The notes beneath the pieces were generated by a model. It ran no database searches. It saw nothing but the letters and a program-made list of their open reading frames with translations, and had not been told where the DNA came from. This document shows, piece by piece, positions 50,906 to 60,485 of a stretch of DNA of 64,000 bases. The DNA is from Acidobacteriaceae bacterium (GTDB lineage: Bacteria > Acidobacteriota > Terriglobia > Terriglobales > Acidobacteriaceae), in contig PMAT01000090.1 in NCBI GenBank assembly GCA_003152695.1, positions 55,048-119,047 of the forward strand, in the 5' to 3' direction. The first letter of the stretch is position 1, and each line of letters opens with the position of its first letter. Made by a program: the position numbers and the translations under genes.

Positions 50906-52159
50906 TCAGAACGCCACGTTCTCCCGCAAAATCCCAATATCTTTGTCACCGCGCCCGGACACGTTCACGATCACGATGTCCGACTTGTCCATCTTCGGCG
51001 CGCGCTTGATGCACTCGGCAATCGCGTGCGCCGACTCCAACGCGGGAATGATGCCCTCCATCCGCGCCAGCCTGAGGCAGGCGTCGAGCGCCTCCTGATC
51101 GCTGGCCGACACATATTCCGCGCGCCCCTGATCGTGCAGCCAGGCATGCTCGGGACCGATCGCCGGGTAATCGAGCCCGGCCGACACCGAGTGCGTCAAT
51201 GCGATTTGCCCGGCCAAGTCCTGCAAGACATAAGAGTACGTCCCCTGCAGCACGCCCGGCCCGCCGCCGTCGAAGCGGGCCGCGTGCTCTCCCAGCGAGT
51301 GGCCGCGCCCGCCAGCTTCCACGCCAATCAGTCTCACTTCGCGGTCCTTGATGAATTCGTAGAACACGCCAATCGCATTCGAGCCGCCTCCCACGCACGC
51401 GATGACCGCCGAAGGCAGCCGGCCTTCAGCCTTGAGCACCTGTTTGCGGGCTTCCTGGCCGATGACGCGATGGAAGTCGCGCACCATCGTCGGATAAGGA
51501 TGCGCTCCCAACACACTGCCCAGAAGGTAATGCGTGGTGCGGACATTGGTCACCCAGTCGCGCATGGCTTCGTTGATAGCGTCCTTCAAAGTGCGCGAAC
51601 CCGAGTCCACGCCGCGCACCTCGGTGCCCAGCAGCTTCATGCGGAAGACGTTCAGCTCCTGCCGCCGCATGTCTTCCGTCCCCATGTAAACCACGCACTC
51701 CATACCGAAGAGCGCGCACACGGTTGCGGTCGCGACCCCGTGCTGGCCGGCGCCAGTTTCGGCGATGATGCGATGTTTGCCCATGCGTCGCGCCAGCAGC
51801 GCCTGCCCGATGCAGTTGTTGATCTTGTGCGCCCCGGTGTGCAGCAGGTCTTCCCGCTTGAGATAGATCCTGGCGCCGCCAAGCTGCTGGGTGAGCCGCT
51901 CGGCCAGGAACAGCGGTGTCGGACGGCCCGCGAAATCGGCTAGCAGGCGGTGGAACTCGTCGCGAAATGCCTTGTCTTTGCGTGCCACGGCATAGGCAGT
52001 CTCGAGTTCCTGCAACGCCGCCATCAAGGTCTCAGGAACGTAGCGCCCGCCGTAGGAACCAAATCGTCCACGGACGGCACGTACACGTAGCTGTTTGTCC
52101 GGCTTGCCGAGCGCTGGATTAGCCTCGGAATTCTGCGCGTTGCTGGTTGTTTCTTCCAT
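50906..52159 (-). CDS. trpB: Tryptophan synthase beta chain
   Basis: I start at ATG 52159; the track's 52390 extension overlaps trpF. The 417 residues contain [20 protein letters not shown], the PLP lysine in [33 protein letters not shown], and [13 protein letters not shown]. The enzyme condenses indole with serine. A 30-residue N-terminal extension ([15 protein letters not shown]) precedes the conserved core. It lies 8 bp after trpF. All catalytic residues that I can check are present, so it should be active with TrpA. Confidence 0.96.
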   Translation of the reverse strand: MEETTSNAQNSEANPALGKPDKQLRVRAVRGRFGSYGGRYVPETLMAALQELETAYAVARKDKAFRDEFHRLLADFAGRPTPLFLAERLTQQLGGARIYLKREDLLHTGAHKINNCIGQALLARRMGKHRIIAETGAGQHGVATATVCALFGMECVVYMGTEDMRRQELNVFRMKLLGTEVRGVDSGSRTLKDAINEAMRDWVTNVRTTHYLLGSVLGAHPYPTMVRDFHRVIGQEARKQVLKAEGRLPSAVIACVGGGSNAIGVFYEFIKDREVRLIGVEAGGRGHSLGEHAARFDGGGPGVLQGTYSYVLQDLAGQIALTHSVSAGLDYPAIGPEHAWLHDQGRAEYVSASDQEALDACLRLARMEGIIPALESAHAIAECIKRAPKMDKSDIVIVNVSGRGDKDIGILRENVAF

Positions 52160-52167
52160 GGTCTCTT

Positions 52168-52836
52168 CTACCGCAATGCTGTCTGGGTTTGACGCGCTGC
52201 CCCGACGAAGCTGCGCAGTTTGGCTTCGTCCTTCCTTCCCACTTCGCGCTCGACGCCCGAAACCACATCCACTCCCCAGGGCGCAAACAAGCGGATCGCC
52301 TCGGCGACATTTTCGGGATTCAAGCCTCCTGCGATGATCACGGGCATTTGTGCGCGAACGCGGGCCACAATCGGCGCAGCGGCGGTCCAATCGAAGGTTT
52401 GCCCTGTCCCGCCTCGCTGACTCGGCGAGCCCGCGTCCAGAAGCATCGCGTCAATGCTCTGGCGCGATCGCAGATAATCGTTCAGGCTGTCTGGCGAATT
52501 CAGTAACTCTCGCGCTTGCAGCGTCTTGATAATCTTGCGTTGTCCGACCGCCTGCCGATATTCCTGCATCTGGTCCGCCGGTTCATCGCCGTGAAGCTGG
52601 ACCCCGGTCAATCCGGCCCGCTCGGCAACCTCGGCGACCTGGGCGGGTGTTTGGTTCACGAAAACGCCGATCTTATCAATGTCGTCGGTCAGGCTGGAGA
52701 TGATCTCCGCCGCCTGGTCAATTTCGATTCGCCGCGAACTCGGCGCAAAGATGAACCCCAAAGCATCGGCTCCGGCGGCCAGGCTGGCCTGCGCGTCGGG
52801 CAAATTCGTGATTGCGCAAATCTTTATCCAGATCAT
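52168..52836 (-). CDS. trpF: Phosphoribosylanthranilate isomerase
   Basis: The TIM-barrel protein of 222 residues has [20 protein letters not shown], which is the KICG-type active-site motif with alanine in place of glycine, and [18 protein letters not shown] and [15 protein letters not shown]. It isomerises N-(5'-phosphoribosyl)anthranilate to CdRP. The catalytic cysteine of the first motif and the aspartate of LLDAG are kept. The ATG overlaps the trpC stop by four bases. The glycine-to-alanine change beside the cysteine is unusual but may be tolerated. Confidence 0.93.
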   Translation of the reverse strand: MIWIKICAITNLPDAQASLAAGADALGFIFAPSSRRIEIDQAAEIISSLTDDIDKIGVFVNQTPAQVAEVAERAGLTGVQLHGDEPADQMQEYRQAVGQRKIIKTLQARELLNSPDSLNDYLRSRQSIDAMLLDAGSPSQRGGTGQTFDWTAAAPIVARVRAQMPVIIAGGLNPENVAEAIRLFAPWGVDVVSGVEREVGRKDEAKLRSFVGAARQTQTALR

Positions 52837-53633
52837 CGGGCTGCGACCGCCTGCGCCAGCAGCGCCTGCAATGCCCCGCCCGGACGCGGCGCGCGCATGA
52901 GCGATTCGCCAATCAGAAACGCATCGTAGCCGGCGTCTTGCAGGCGGGCAATGTCATCACCAGTTTCGATACCGCTCTCAGCGACTTTAACCACGCCGGG
53001 AGGCATCAACTCGGCCAGTTGGAGCGAAGTATTCAGGTCAACTCGAAAAGTATGTAGGTCCCGGTTGTTGATCCCAATCGTGTCGCAGCCGGCGTCGAGG
53101 GCGCGTTGCAACTCCACGCCGTCATGCACCTCGCAGAGCACATCGAGTTGCAGTTCAACCGCCCGGCGGTGCAGATTGGCCAGTTCATTCTGCGGGAGGG
53201 CGGCAACGATGAGCAGCACGGCATCGGCGCGATGCGCCCGCGCTTCCAGCAACTGGAACTCGTCGATGATGAAGTCTTTCCGCAGGCAGGGCAGTCGGGT
53301 CGCTTGCGAGGCGATCTCCAGATTCTGCAGCGAGCCCTGAAAGAACCGTTCATTGGTCAACACGGAGAGGGCTGCGGCTCCGGCTTTTTCCAATTCTCGG
53401 GCCAGTTCGGCCACCGGGAAATCCGCGCGAATCAGCCCCTTCGACGGCGACGCCTTCTTCAATTCTGCGATCACCGCAATGCCCGACTTGGCCGCCCTTC
53501 GCAAACCGTGGCGGAACCCGCGCGGCCGATGCTGCTCGACCGCCTGGCTAAGCACCCGGCGATCGGCCGAAGTCTTGGCGGCGGCAACTCGCTCGCGGGT
53601 GGCGGCGACGATCTCTTCCAGCTTGCTGGGCAT
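52833..53633 (-). CDS. trpC: Indole-3-glycerol phosphate synthase
   Basis: From ATG 53633 the protein has 266 residues and begins MPSKLEEIVAATRERVAA; the track's 53714 start adds a spacer region. Motifs are IAELKKASPSKGLIRADFP, LSVLTNERFFQGSLQNLEIA, LRKDFIIDEFQ and GINNRDLHTFRVDL, then VAESGIETGDDIARL. It closes the indole ring from CdRP. It is the first gene of the operon and overlaps trpF. The spacer upstream carries an imperfect inverted repeat (GAAGACCGGT with ACCGTCTTC), which may be regulatory. Confidence 0.96.
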   Translation of the reverse strand: MPSKLEEIVAATRERVAAAKTSADRRVLSQAVEQHRPRGFRHGLRRAAKSGIAVIAELKKASPSKGLIRADFPVAELARELEKAGAAALSVLTNERFFQGSLQNLEIASQATRLPCLRKDFIIDEFQLLEARAHRADAVLLIVAALPQNELANLHRRAVELQLDVLCEVHDGVELQRALDAGCDTIGINNRDLHTFRVDLNTSLQLAELMPPGVVKVAESGIETGDDIARLQDAGYDAFLIGESLMRAPRPGGALQALLAQAVAAR

Positions 53634-53807
53634 GAGCGTAGCAAGAGTATAACCGCTGAAGACGGTCGATGGTTCGGTAGCAACCGGTCTTCCCGTCATG
53701 CCTGGCACGATCAAGTTCTGTTGCCGTACCCAGCCACGCTTCCGCTTGACTTACTTCTCGCTCTCCACTACTGTCTGCCTGAAATCGAAACCAAAGGAGG
53801 ACTGGCC

Positions 53808-54257
53808 ATGCGCCCGACGGGAATTGTCCTGATTGCGCTGTATCACTTTGGTAGCGCGTTGTTCCTGGTGTGTCTTGCTGTTTCGCTGGTCATTGGCGGC
53901 AGCTTTGTCGGCGCAATGTTCGGCGCGGGTCACGAGAACGCCATCGGTGGCTTGAGCATTGGCTTTCTAATTGGGATAGTCGGGGCTGTGTTCTTCGTGG
54001 TCTTCGCGCTTATCGCCGCCGTCGCTGGTTACGGAATCTGGAGCCTGCGCGAGTGGGGTCGCGTTCTATCCATCGGGCTGGCCGTCATCGCGCTGCTGTT
54101 TTCTCTTCCCGGACTGTTCCTCATGGGACTCCATTTGAGCCTATTTTTCGGCGGCTTTCGCCTGTTCCGAATTGCCATCGGCGTCTTCATTATCTGGTAC
54201 CTGATGCAGCCGCGGATCAGAGTTCTCTTTCAAAAGCCCGCACCCCCGAGCGCCTGA
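53808..54257 (+). CDS. Polytopic membrane hypothetical protein
   Basis: The ATG at 53808 is preceded by AAAGGAGG at ideal spacing, whereas the track's 53106 start overlaps trpC. The 149-residue product has four hydrophobic segments (GIVLIALYHFGSALFLVCLA, LIGIVGAVFFVVFALIAAVA, VLSIGLAVIALLFSLPGLFL, FRLFRIAIGVFIIWYLM). It is probably an inner-membrane protein. The gene is divergent from the trp operon. No family is recognised. Confidence 0.8.
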   Translation: MRPTGIVLIALYHFGSALFLVCLAVSLVIGGSFVGAMFGAGHENAIGGLSIGFLIGIVGAVFFVVFALIAAVAGYGIWSLREWGRVLSIGLAVIALLFSLPGLFLMGLHLSLFFGGFRLFRIAIGVFIIWYLMQPRIRVLFQKPAPPSA

Positions 54258-54315
54258 TCACCTTGGCCGGAGTTGCTGGGTGGGGTCACTCCCCTGATTC
54301 CGTCCTCTTTCGCGC

Positions 54316-54343
54316 TTGTGCCGGGTCTTTCCACCCCTATAAT
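54316..54343 (+). promoter_or_regulatory. Probable promoter of the amidase gene
   Basis: TTGTGC and TATAAT with 16-bp spacing lie about 100 bp upstream of the amidase ATG. The -10 is a perfect consensus; the -35 is partial. Confidence 0.5.
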
Positions 54344-54442
54344 TAAGGTGCTCTGGACGACAAAGGCTCCGCCGGATCGCACCTGGCCGTAGCCGCGCTG
54401 AGATCGCGGCTGTGGTACGCGGGTATCCGGAAGCATGTCCCT

Positions 54443-56767
54443 ATGGCGACGCTCTTCTCCGCAGCAGGCGCGCTACCCTCCGCGGGCCACCTTTCCTCAC
54501 TCCACCTTCGCCGCAAAAGGCGCTGTTTCAAAGCGTTGAGCGCCATGCTCGCGCTGGTCGTCCTGGCCAGCGTGGGCCAAAACGCCTTCGCGTGGAGTGC
54601 GGCCAGTCGCAAGCAGGAAGCCGCCAGCCAGTTTGCCAAGGCGGAGCAGATGCGTGAGGCGCTCAACGGCCGCCCAGAGGAGGAACGCACGCGTCGCGAC
54701 TACCAGCGTGTGGCTGACGGGTATCGCAAGGTCTATTACGTGGCGCCCGCTTCCAGCAAAGCCGACGCCAGTGTGATCGCGGTGGCCGAAATCCTGGCCG
54801 CCATGGGCCGCCAGTTTGAGCCCGGAGACAAAGACCTGCGTTCGGCCATCCGCGAGTATGAGTTCTTGCGGCGTGAGTATCCGGGCAGCAAGTACCGCTT
54901 CCAGGCGCTGTTCACTATTGGGCAGATCTACGCGGAAGACCTCGGCGATGACGCCGCCGCGCGCAGGACCTTCGAGGAATTCCTACGGCGGTATCCGCGC
55001 CAGTCCCTGGCACGGGAGGCGAAGCAAGCGCTGGCCGAGTTGGACCAACCCAAGCCGAGCAAGAAGCTTGTGGAGGAAGCGCGCGCGGAACCTGCGGATA
55101 CTCCGGCCACTCCGGCCACGGAACTCGCCTCGCAACCGGTTGCAAAGAAGTCGGGATTGCCTATGGTGACCGGCATCCGTCATTGGTCCACTCCCGATTA
55201 CACCCGGGTGGCGATTGATGTGGACCGCGAAGTGAAGTATGAAGTCGGACGCGTTCCCGACCCGGACCGCATCTTCTTCGATCTGCCCGACACTAAGCTG
55301 GCGTCGGTCCTGGTCGGCAAGAGCTTCGATGTGGAAGACGGCTTCCTGAAGAAGATCCGGGTGGCGCAGTATCAGCCGGGATACACGCGCGTCGTTTTCG
55401 AAGTTGCCGACGTCTCCGACTACTCGGCATTCCTGCTGCCCAACCCCTACCGACTCATCATTGATATCCACGGCCGCCAGCCTCATTCCAAAACGCAGGT
55501 CGCTCAGTTGGGCAAGCCCACAGTCAGCAACGAGGAGCAGGCTGCACCGGCTGGCCGCAAGGTCGAAACCACGGCGAAGTCTTCCCGCGACAGCAACGCA
55601 AAGCAGAATGCCGCCCCCAAGACGGCTAGCGGGGATGACAAAGCACTTGTTGCCGTTCAGCCAACCCGTCCGACCTCCGTTGCCACTGCGCAGTCGTCCA
55701 ACCCTCCCCATCGCAAAGTCGTCGTGGACGAAAACGATGAGGTCAGCACCGATGATCTGCCTCCGGCGATGGCGTCATCCGCAAAGCCACCCGCTGCGAA
55801 AGCAACAACCCCGCCCACCGGGGCCCGCGCGGTCAATCCGAACGACCCGCTCTTCTCCGGTCCGGGAGACAGCAAGGGTCCGGAACTGAAGGCCACCACC
55901 GAGCCCACCACCGCTCCAACCGCCGTGGCCATCGCGCCTCGCGCCAAAGCTCGTAAGAAGACCAGCAAAGTCGCAGCCCCGGACGTGCCTTCCACCCACG
56001 AGGCCGAACCCACGTCCGCGGGAGACCGCAGCTTGACCCGCGCTCTGGGGCTCAAGATTGGACGCATTGTAGTGGATGCCGGCCACGGCGGTCACGATAC
56101 CGGAACCATCGGCCCCAACGGGATCATGGAGAAGGACCTGGTTCTCGACGTGGCCTTGCGCCTGGGCCGCTTATTGGAAACTCGTCTCGGCGCCGACGTG
56201 ATCTACACCCGCGACGACGACACCTTCATTCCGCTGGAGACGAGGACCGCCGTGGCCAACGAGCATCAGGCTGACCTGTTCATCTCGGTGCACGCGAATT
56301 CCAGCCCCGACCCGTCGGCCCGCGGAGTCGAGACGTACTACCTGAACTTCACTTCCGATCCCGGTGCGCTGGAAGTCGCCGCTCGGGAGAACGCCGTCTC
56401 CCAAAAGTCAATCTTCGAACTTCAGGACTTGGTCAAGAAAATCACGTTGAAGGAGAAGATCGAGGAATCGCGCGAGTTGGCCAGCGACGTACAGCAATCG
56501 CTCTACGGCGGATTGGCCAGCAAGCGATCCACTCTGCGCGACCGCGGCGTCAAGAAAGCACCCTTCGTGGTGCTGATTGGCGCGAACATGCCGAGCATCC
56601 TGGCGGAAATCTCGTTTGTTTCCAATCCTGCCGATGCCGCCAAGCTGGAAACTCCGGAGTATCGGGAGAAGATCGCCGAGTCGCTATACAAGGGCATCGC
56701 GAAGTATGCCGGTGGCCTCAGTGGCGTGAAAGTGGCCTCCAAGCTCAGCAAGCCCAGCGGAGAATAG
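54443..56767 (+). CDS. amiC: N-acetylmuramoyl-L-alanine amidase with TPR and AMIN domains
   Basis: The N-terminus is a long basic leader with a hydrophobic core (MLALVVLASVGQNAFA); ATG 54443 or 54545 could be used. A TPR-like part (REYEFLRREYPGSKYRFQAL) covers about residues 55-200, an AMIN domain about 240-345 (RVAIDVDREVKYEV, GYTRVVFEVADVSDYSAFL), then a long alanine/proline-rich linker, and a C-terminal Amidase_3 from about 545: VVDAGHGGHDTGTIGPNGI, METRTA-like region, SVHANSS and ILAEISFVSNP. Zinc ligands are in place. It cleaves peptidoglycan stems in the periplasm, probably at the division site. The TPR piece is an addition to the usual AmiC layout. Confidence 0.9.
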   Translation: MATLFSAAGALPSAGHLSSLHLRRKRRCFKALSAMLALVVLASVGQNAFAWSAASRKQEAASQFAKAEQMREALNGRPEEERTRRDYQRVADGYRKVYYVAPASSKADASVIAVAEILAAMGRQFEPGDKDLRSAIREYEFLRREYPGSKYRFQALFTIGQIYAEDLGDDAAARRTFEEFLRRYPRQSLAREAKQALAELDQPKPSKKLVEEARAEPADTPATPATELASQPVAKKSGLPMVTGIRHWSTPDYTRVAIDVDREVKYEVGRVPDPDRIFFDLPDTKLASVLVGKSFDVEDGFLKKIRVAQYQPGYTRVVFEVADVSDYSAFLLPNPYRLIIDIHGRQPHSKTQVAQLGKPTVSNEEQAAPAGRKVETTAKSSRDSNAKQNAAPKTASGDDKALVAVQPTRPTSVATAQSSNPPHRKVVVDENDEVSTDDLPPAMASSAKPPAAKATTPPTGARAVNPNDPLFSGPGDSKGPELKATTEPTTAPTAVAIAPRAKARKKTSKVAAPDVPSTHEAEPTSAGDRSLTRALGLKIGRIVVDAGHGGHDTGTIGPNGIMEKDLVLDVALRLGRLLETRLGADVIYTRDDDTFIPLETRTAVANEHQADLFISVHANSSPDPSARGVETYYLNFTSDPGALEVAARENAVSQKSIFELQDLVKKITLKEKIEESRELASDVQQSLYGGLASKRSTLRDRGVKKAPFVVLIGANMPSILAEISFVSNPADAAKLETPEYREKIAESLYKGIAKYAGGLSGVKVASKLSKPSGE

Positions 56768-56842
56768 GACGCGTACGCCGGCGCCTTCCTGGAAACTTTG
56801 CCCCTGTCGCAGTAGTCTAATTCTGTAGGTCCTTGACCCTCC

Positions 56843-57916
56843 ATGTTGTCCTGTCGCCTAAAACGTTTTCTCGTTGCCGTTGTTTTGTCGGTTGTGCTGG
56901 GGAGCGTCGCATTCGCGTCCGGCGCCAACGACTTCCTGCCGCAGTCCTTCGCCGGCTGGACCAAGTCCGGCCCGGTGCAGTCAACCATCGATCCGGCGAA
57001 TGCCGATGCCGCTTATCCCGCGGTTCTGAAGGAGTACGGCTTCGCCGACGCCGAGACGGCAATCTACATCCGCGCCGATGGACGCAAGCTGACCGTGAAG
57101 GCGGCAAGATTCAACGACGCTTCCGGAGCCTACGGCGCCTTCACCTTTTATCGCCAGCCGTCGATGGGGACGGAACGGATTGGCACCAAAGCCGCGTCGG
57201 CGAACCAGCGCATTCTGTTCTTCCGCGACAACGTTCTGGTCGAAGCTGATTTCGATCGCCTGACCGAAATGTCCGCCGCTGAATTGCGGGAGCTCGCGGG
57301 GATGTTGCCCGCCGCCAAGGCTCCCACCGAAAACCTACCGAGTCTTCCCGAGTACTTGCCGAAGAGCCACGCTGTGGAAAACTCGGCAAAATATATCCTC
57401 GGCCCGCAGGCGTTGATGGCGCAGAAGGGGCTGCTCACTCCCGAGCAGGTTGACTTCAGCCATGATCCCGAAATTCTGATGCAGGATTATTCGTCCGAGA
57501 GCGGGCCTCTTACGCTCATGTTGATTCAGTATCCGACGCCGCAGATCGCCGGCGAACGCCTGCGCGCTTTGCAAAGCGCTCAGCAGTCGTCTCCGAACGC
57601 TCTGCTTGTAAGGCGCAGCGGACCCTTGGTCGATGTCGTCACCGGCGCCGTCGGCAGCAGCGAGGCACATGCGCTTCTCAACTCCATAAACTACGAGGCC
57701 GAGGTCACGTGGAACGAAGCGACCTCGATGAGCAAGCGCGACAACATCGGCAATCTGATCCTCGCAGTGTTTGCGCTGACTGGGATCGTTCTGTTGATCG
57801 CTCTCATCTTTGGGATTTTTTTTGGCGGCATTCGCATCTTGATGAAGCGTCTTTTCCCCGACCGCGTCTTCGACCGCCCCGAGGATGTGGACATCATTCA
57901 GTTGCATCTGCAATGA
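56843..57916 (+). CDS. DUF6599-family membrane protein
   Basis: The 357-residue protein has a signal sequence (FLVAVVLSVVLGSVAFA), a large periplasmic part (NDFLPQSFAGWTKSGPVQST, YIRADGRKLTVKAARFNDAS) and a C-terminal membrane helix (LILAVFALTGIVLLIALIFG) with a short basic tail. The DUF6599 designation rests on my recall of acidobacterial proteins with this layout. No catalytic motif is evident. It lies 75 bp after the amidase on the same strand and may be cotranscribed, so an envelope role is possible. Confidence 0.7.
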   Translation: MLSCRLKRFLVAVVLSVVLGSVAFASGANDFLPQSFAGWTKSGPVQSTIDPANADAAYPAVLKEYGFADAETAIYIRADGRKLTVKAARFNDASGAYGAFTFYRQPSMGTERIGTKAASANQRILFFRDNVLVEADFDRLTEMSAAELRELAGMLPAAKAPTENLPSLPEYLPKSHAVENSAKYILGPQALMAQKGLLTPEQVDFSHDPEILMQDYSSESGPLTLMLIQYPTPQIAGERLRALQSAQQSSPNALLVRRSGPLVDVVTGAVGSSEAHALLNSINYEAEVTWNEATSMSKRDNIGNLILAVFALTGIVLLIALIFGIFFGGIRILMKRLFPDRVFDRPEDVDIIQLHLQ

Positions 57917-58058
57917 CAGGCTACTTCCAGTAAACTGCTGAAAATAATGTACTTATCCTACAATTGCGAGAACACGGCAGTTTTCGGTCAATTTCCTGCA
58001 ATTCCATGAATGTTTCGTAAGTAATTGAAAATGCAGCAATTTAAGTCCTAGAAATTGC

Positions 58059-58088
58059 TTGACACGGGGTTTTCCGTGACCCTAGTAT
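58059..58088 (+). promoter_or_regulatory. Sigma-70 promoter in front of the small-RNA candidate
   Basis: TTGACA and TAGTAT are spaced by 18 bp in a locally AT-rich stretch. This is the best -35/-10 pair noticed in the window. It has no ORF immediately downstream but a terminator about 60 bp later. Confidence 0.7.
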
Positions 58089-58094
58089 TTGTGC

Positions 58095-58174
58095 AGAAAG
58101 TTTTGACGGTTTAGCCTCCGTTGGAACTATTCTCCCTTGAAGAGAAGGCCGCCCCGTTGCCGGGTGGCCTTTTC
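58095..58174 (+). ncRNA. Candidate small RNA (promoter-terminator unit)
   Basis: A strong promoter at 58059-58088 and a terminator at 58145-58174 define a transcript of about 80 nt lacking an ORF. It has an internal hairpin TTCTC-CCTTGA-GAGAA before the terminator stem. It lies between the DUF6599 gene and the ABC exporter gene. No match to a known family was recognised. Confidence 0.5.
58145..58174 (+). terminator. Rho-independent terminator
   Basis: AAGGCCGCCCCG and CGGGTGGCCTT pair over a four-base loop and run into TTTTCC. It could end the small-RNA transcript or read-through from the DUF6599 gene. Confidence 0.8.
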
Positions 58175-58490
58175 CTTTGCGTCAAGTCGCTCAGGGCCCG
58201 AGTGGATCACGCGATGACGAGAAATTCTCGCGCGAAAAAGTTTTCCTAACTCACCCGGGCGGCCACTCAATTTGAACATTCCCTTCATTCCAATGTTTCT
58301 CAGCGCGCCATATTGCTCCAGTTGCGATGCATTTTACTTTCGGTGAGGAATCCGATGTGGCGATCTGGACAAACCATCACAGAGGAACACCCTCTCCGCT
58401 GCCTCTGATGCAAGATGCCGAATCCATTTGTCTCCGGCAGTTCCGAACCCAATCACCCCTCACGCGAATCCAAGTCTCTTGACCCCTACC
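58175..58490 (+). other. Leader region of the ABC exporter gene
   Basis: Apart from the upstream part of the exporter ORF (track start 58428), this 316-bp stretch shows no gene. It contains AT-rich parts around 58240-58340, which may include the exporter promoter. Nothing further can be assigned. Confidence 0.45.
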
Positions 58491-60371
58491 ATGCATTTCA
58501 TGCATTCCACATCAGCGAAGCCGGCAAAGAAAACTGAGATATTCAAGGCGCTGCCCGAAGTCTGGCAACTGATTCGGCCACGCCGCGCCCTGCTCGCGCT
58601 GGGCCTGGGACTGATGATCATCAACCGCGTCTCCGGGCTGGTGCTTCCGGCTTCCACCAAATACCTGGTGGACGACATCATCGGTAAGCGCCATCTCAAA
58701 TTGCTCTATCCGCTGGTGGGGGTGGTTCTGCTGGCGACGCTCATCCAGGGCCTCACGTCGTTTGCGCTCACCCAGACGCTCTCCAAGGCGGCTCAGAAGC
58801 TCATCGCCGAGTTGCGCCGTCGGGTGCAAGAGCACGTCGGGCGGCTGTCCATTTCTTATTACGACGCCAACAAGACCGGCATCCTGGTTTCGCGCATCAT
58901 GAGCGACGTCGAGGGCGTGCGCAACCTCATTGGCACCGGTCTGGTGGACTTCGCTGGCGGGTTGCTCACTGCGGTTATCGCCTTCGCTGTGCTGATCCGC
59001 ATCAGCCCGATCATGACCGCCATTGCGTTCGGCTTTCTCGGAATATTTGGATTCGGCCTCCGCAAAGCTTTTCGTACCATCCGCCCCATCTTCCGGGAGC
59101 GCGCCAAGATCAACGCTGAGGTCACCGGGCGTCTGACGGAATCGCTGGGAGGGGTGCGGGTGGTTAAGGGCTATCACGCCGAGCAACGCGAGCACGAGGT
59201 GTTCAGCTCGGGGGTCGAGCGCCTGCTGCAAAATGTCTTTCGCACCCTGACCGCAACCTCGGTCATGAGCCTGTCGTCTTCCACTCTCATGGGGGTCATC
59301 GGCGCGATCGTCATGTTCATGGGAACCCGCCAGATTCTGGCAGGGAAGCTGACCCTGGGCGGATTCTTCACCTACACCATGTTTCTCGGATATCTGGCCG
59401 CGCCACTGTTTCAGGTTGTCGGTATCGGCACCCAGATCACGGAAGCCCTCGCCGGTCTGGAACGCACTCGCGAAGTTCTCGACGAGGTTCCCGAAAACGA
59501 AGACCCCAAGCGGACCGTCACGCTTCCCGAGATCCGCGGCGACGTCACCTTCCAGGATGTCACCTTCGCCTACGAGCAGAAGAAAACTGTCCTGCACGAC
59601 ATCTCGTTTCGCGCCCGGCCGGGTACGGTGACAGCGCTGGTCGGATCCTCGGGATCGGGCAAGTCCACCATCATCGGCTTGATTGCCGCCTTCCACACCC
59701 CCAACCAGGGCAAGATTCTGGTAGATTCGGTCGATCTCTCCACCGTCCGGCTGGAGTCGTACCGCACCCAACTGGGCATGGTCTTGCAGGATTCGTTTCT
59801 GTTCGACGGAAGCATTCGCGAGAACGTGGCCTTTTCCAAACCCCATGCGACGGAGCAGGAGATTCTCCGGGCTTGCGCCATCGCCCGCGTGGACGAGTTC
59901 GCGGAGAAGTACGAGCTGAAGTACGACACCATCATCGGCGAGCGCGGCGTGAAGCTGTCCGGCGGCCAGCGCCAGCGCGTTTCCATCGCGCGCGCCATCC
60001 TGGCGGACCCGCGCATCCTGATTCTCGATGAAGCCACTTCCAGTCTCGACTCCGAATCGGAAGCCCTGATCCAGGAAGGACTCTCCTACCTCATGCAAGG
60101 GCGCACCACGTTTGTCATCGCCCATCGGCTCTCCACTATTCGCCGGGCGGACCAGATCCTGGTGGTCGAGGAAGGACGAATCGTCGAGCACGGCAACCAT
60201 CAATCGCTTTACCAGTTCGGTGGCCGCTACTACGAGCTGTACACCAAGCAACATGGCATCGAACAGAATCTCTTCCTGGCCCCCGGAGAAGGGGACACGA
60301 CCGAAGAGTCCGCTGCGGTGGTGGCGGAGGGAATCGCGGCCGATCCCGATCCGACGACGCTGCTGCGCTAA
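58491..60371 (+). CDS. MsbA-type ABC exporter (fused membrane and ATPase domains)
   Basis: From ATG 58491 the protein has 626 residues: six membrane segments to about 310, then a nucleotide-binding domain with Walker A GSSGSGKSTI, signature LSGGQRQRVSIARAIL, Walker B ILILDEATSSLDSES and the H-loop VIAHRLSTI. Such half-transporters dimerise and export lipids, drugs or peptides. The C-terminal tail beyond the domain (EESAAVVAEG) is short and acidic. The track's 58428 start lies upstream of a convincing ATG. The transported substrate cannot be told. It is followed by a sensor kinase gene 115 bp later. Confidence 0.94.
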   Translation: MHFMHSTSAKPAKKTEIFKALPEVWQLIRPRRALLALGLGLMIINRVSGLVLPASTKYLVDDIIGKRHLKLLYPLVGVVLLATLIQGLTSFALTQTLSKAAQKLIAELRRRVQEHVGRLSISYYDANKTGILVSRIMSDVEGVRNLIGTGLVDFAGGLLTAVIAFAVLIRISPIMTAIAFGFLGIFGFGLRKAFRTIRPIFRERAKINAEVTGRLTESLGGVRVVKGYHAEQREHEVFSSGVERLLQNVFRTLTATSVMSLSSSTLMGVIGAIVMFMGTRQILAGKLTLGGFFTYTMFLGYLAAPLFQVVGIGTQITEALAGLERTREVLDEVPENEDPKRTVTLPEIRGDVTFQDVTFAYEQKKTVLHDISFRARPGTVTALVGSSGSGKSTIIGLIAAFHTPNQGKILVDSVDLSTVRLESYRTQLGMVLQDSFLFDGSIRENVAFSKPHATEQEILRACAIARVDEFAEKYELKYDTIIGERGVKLSGGQRQRVSIARAILADPRILILDEATSSLDSESEALIQEGLSYLMQGRTTFVIAHRLSTIRRADQILVVEEGRIVEHGNHQSLYQFGGRYYELYTKQHGIEQNLFLAPGEGDTTEESAAVVAEGIAADPDPTTLLR

Positions 60372-60485
60372 GGCGAGTCGAATGTTCCCCCTGCCGGATG
60401 GGCCACATCTCGCTTCTGACGACCCACGAAGATGCTGTATCATCAGGACTTTCGCGCTGTAATTGGTGTGCACTGACGAGTCGAT

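Noticed and set aside
53106-53807. N-terminal extension of the 53808 membrane-protein ORF
   Set aside because: It is antisense to trpC; ATG 53808 has an excellent ribosome-binding site.
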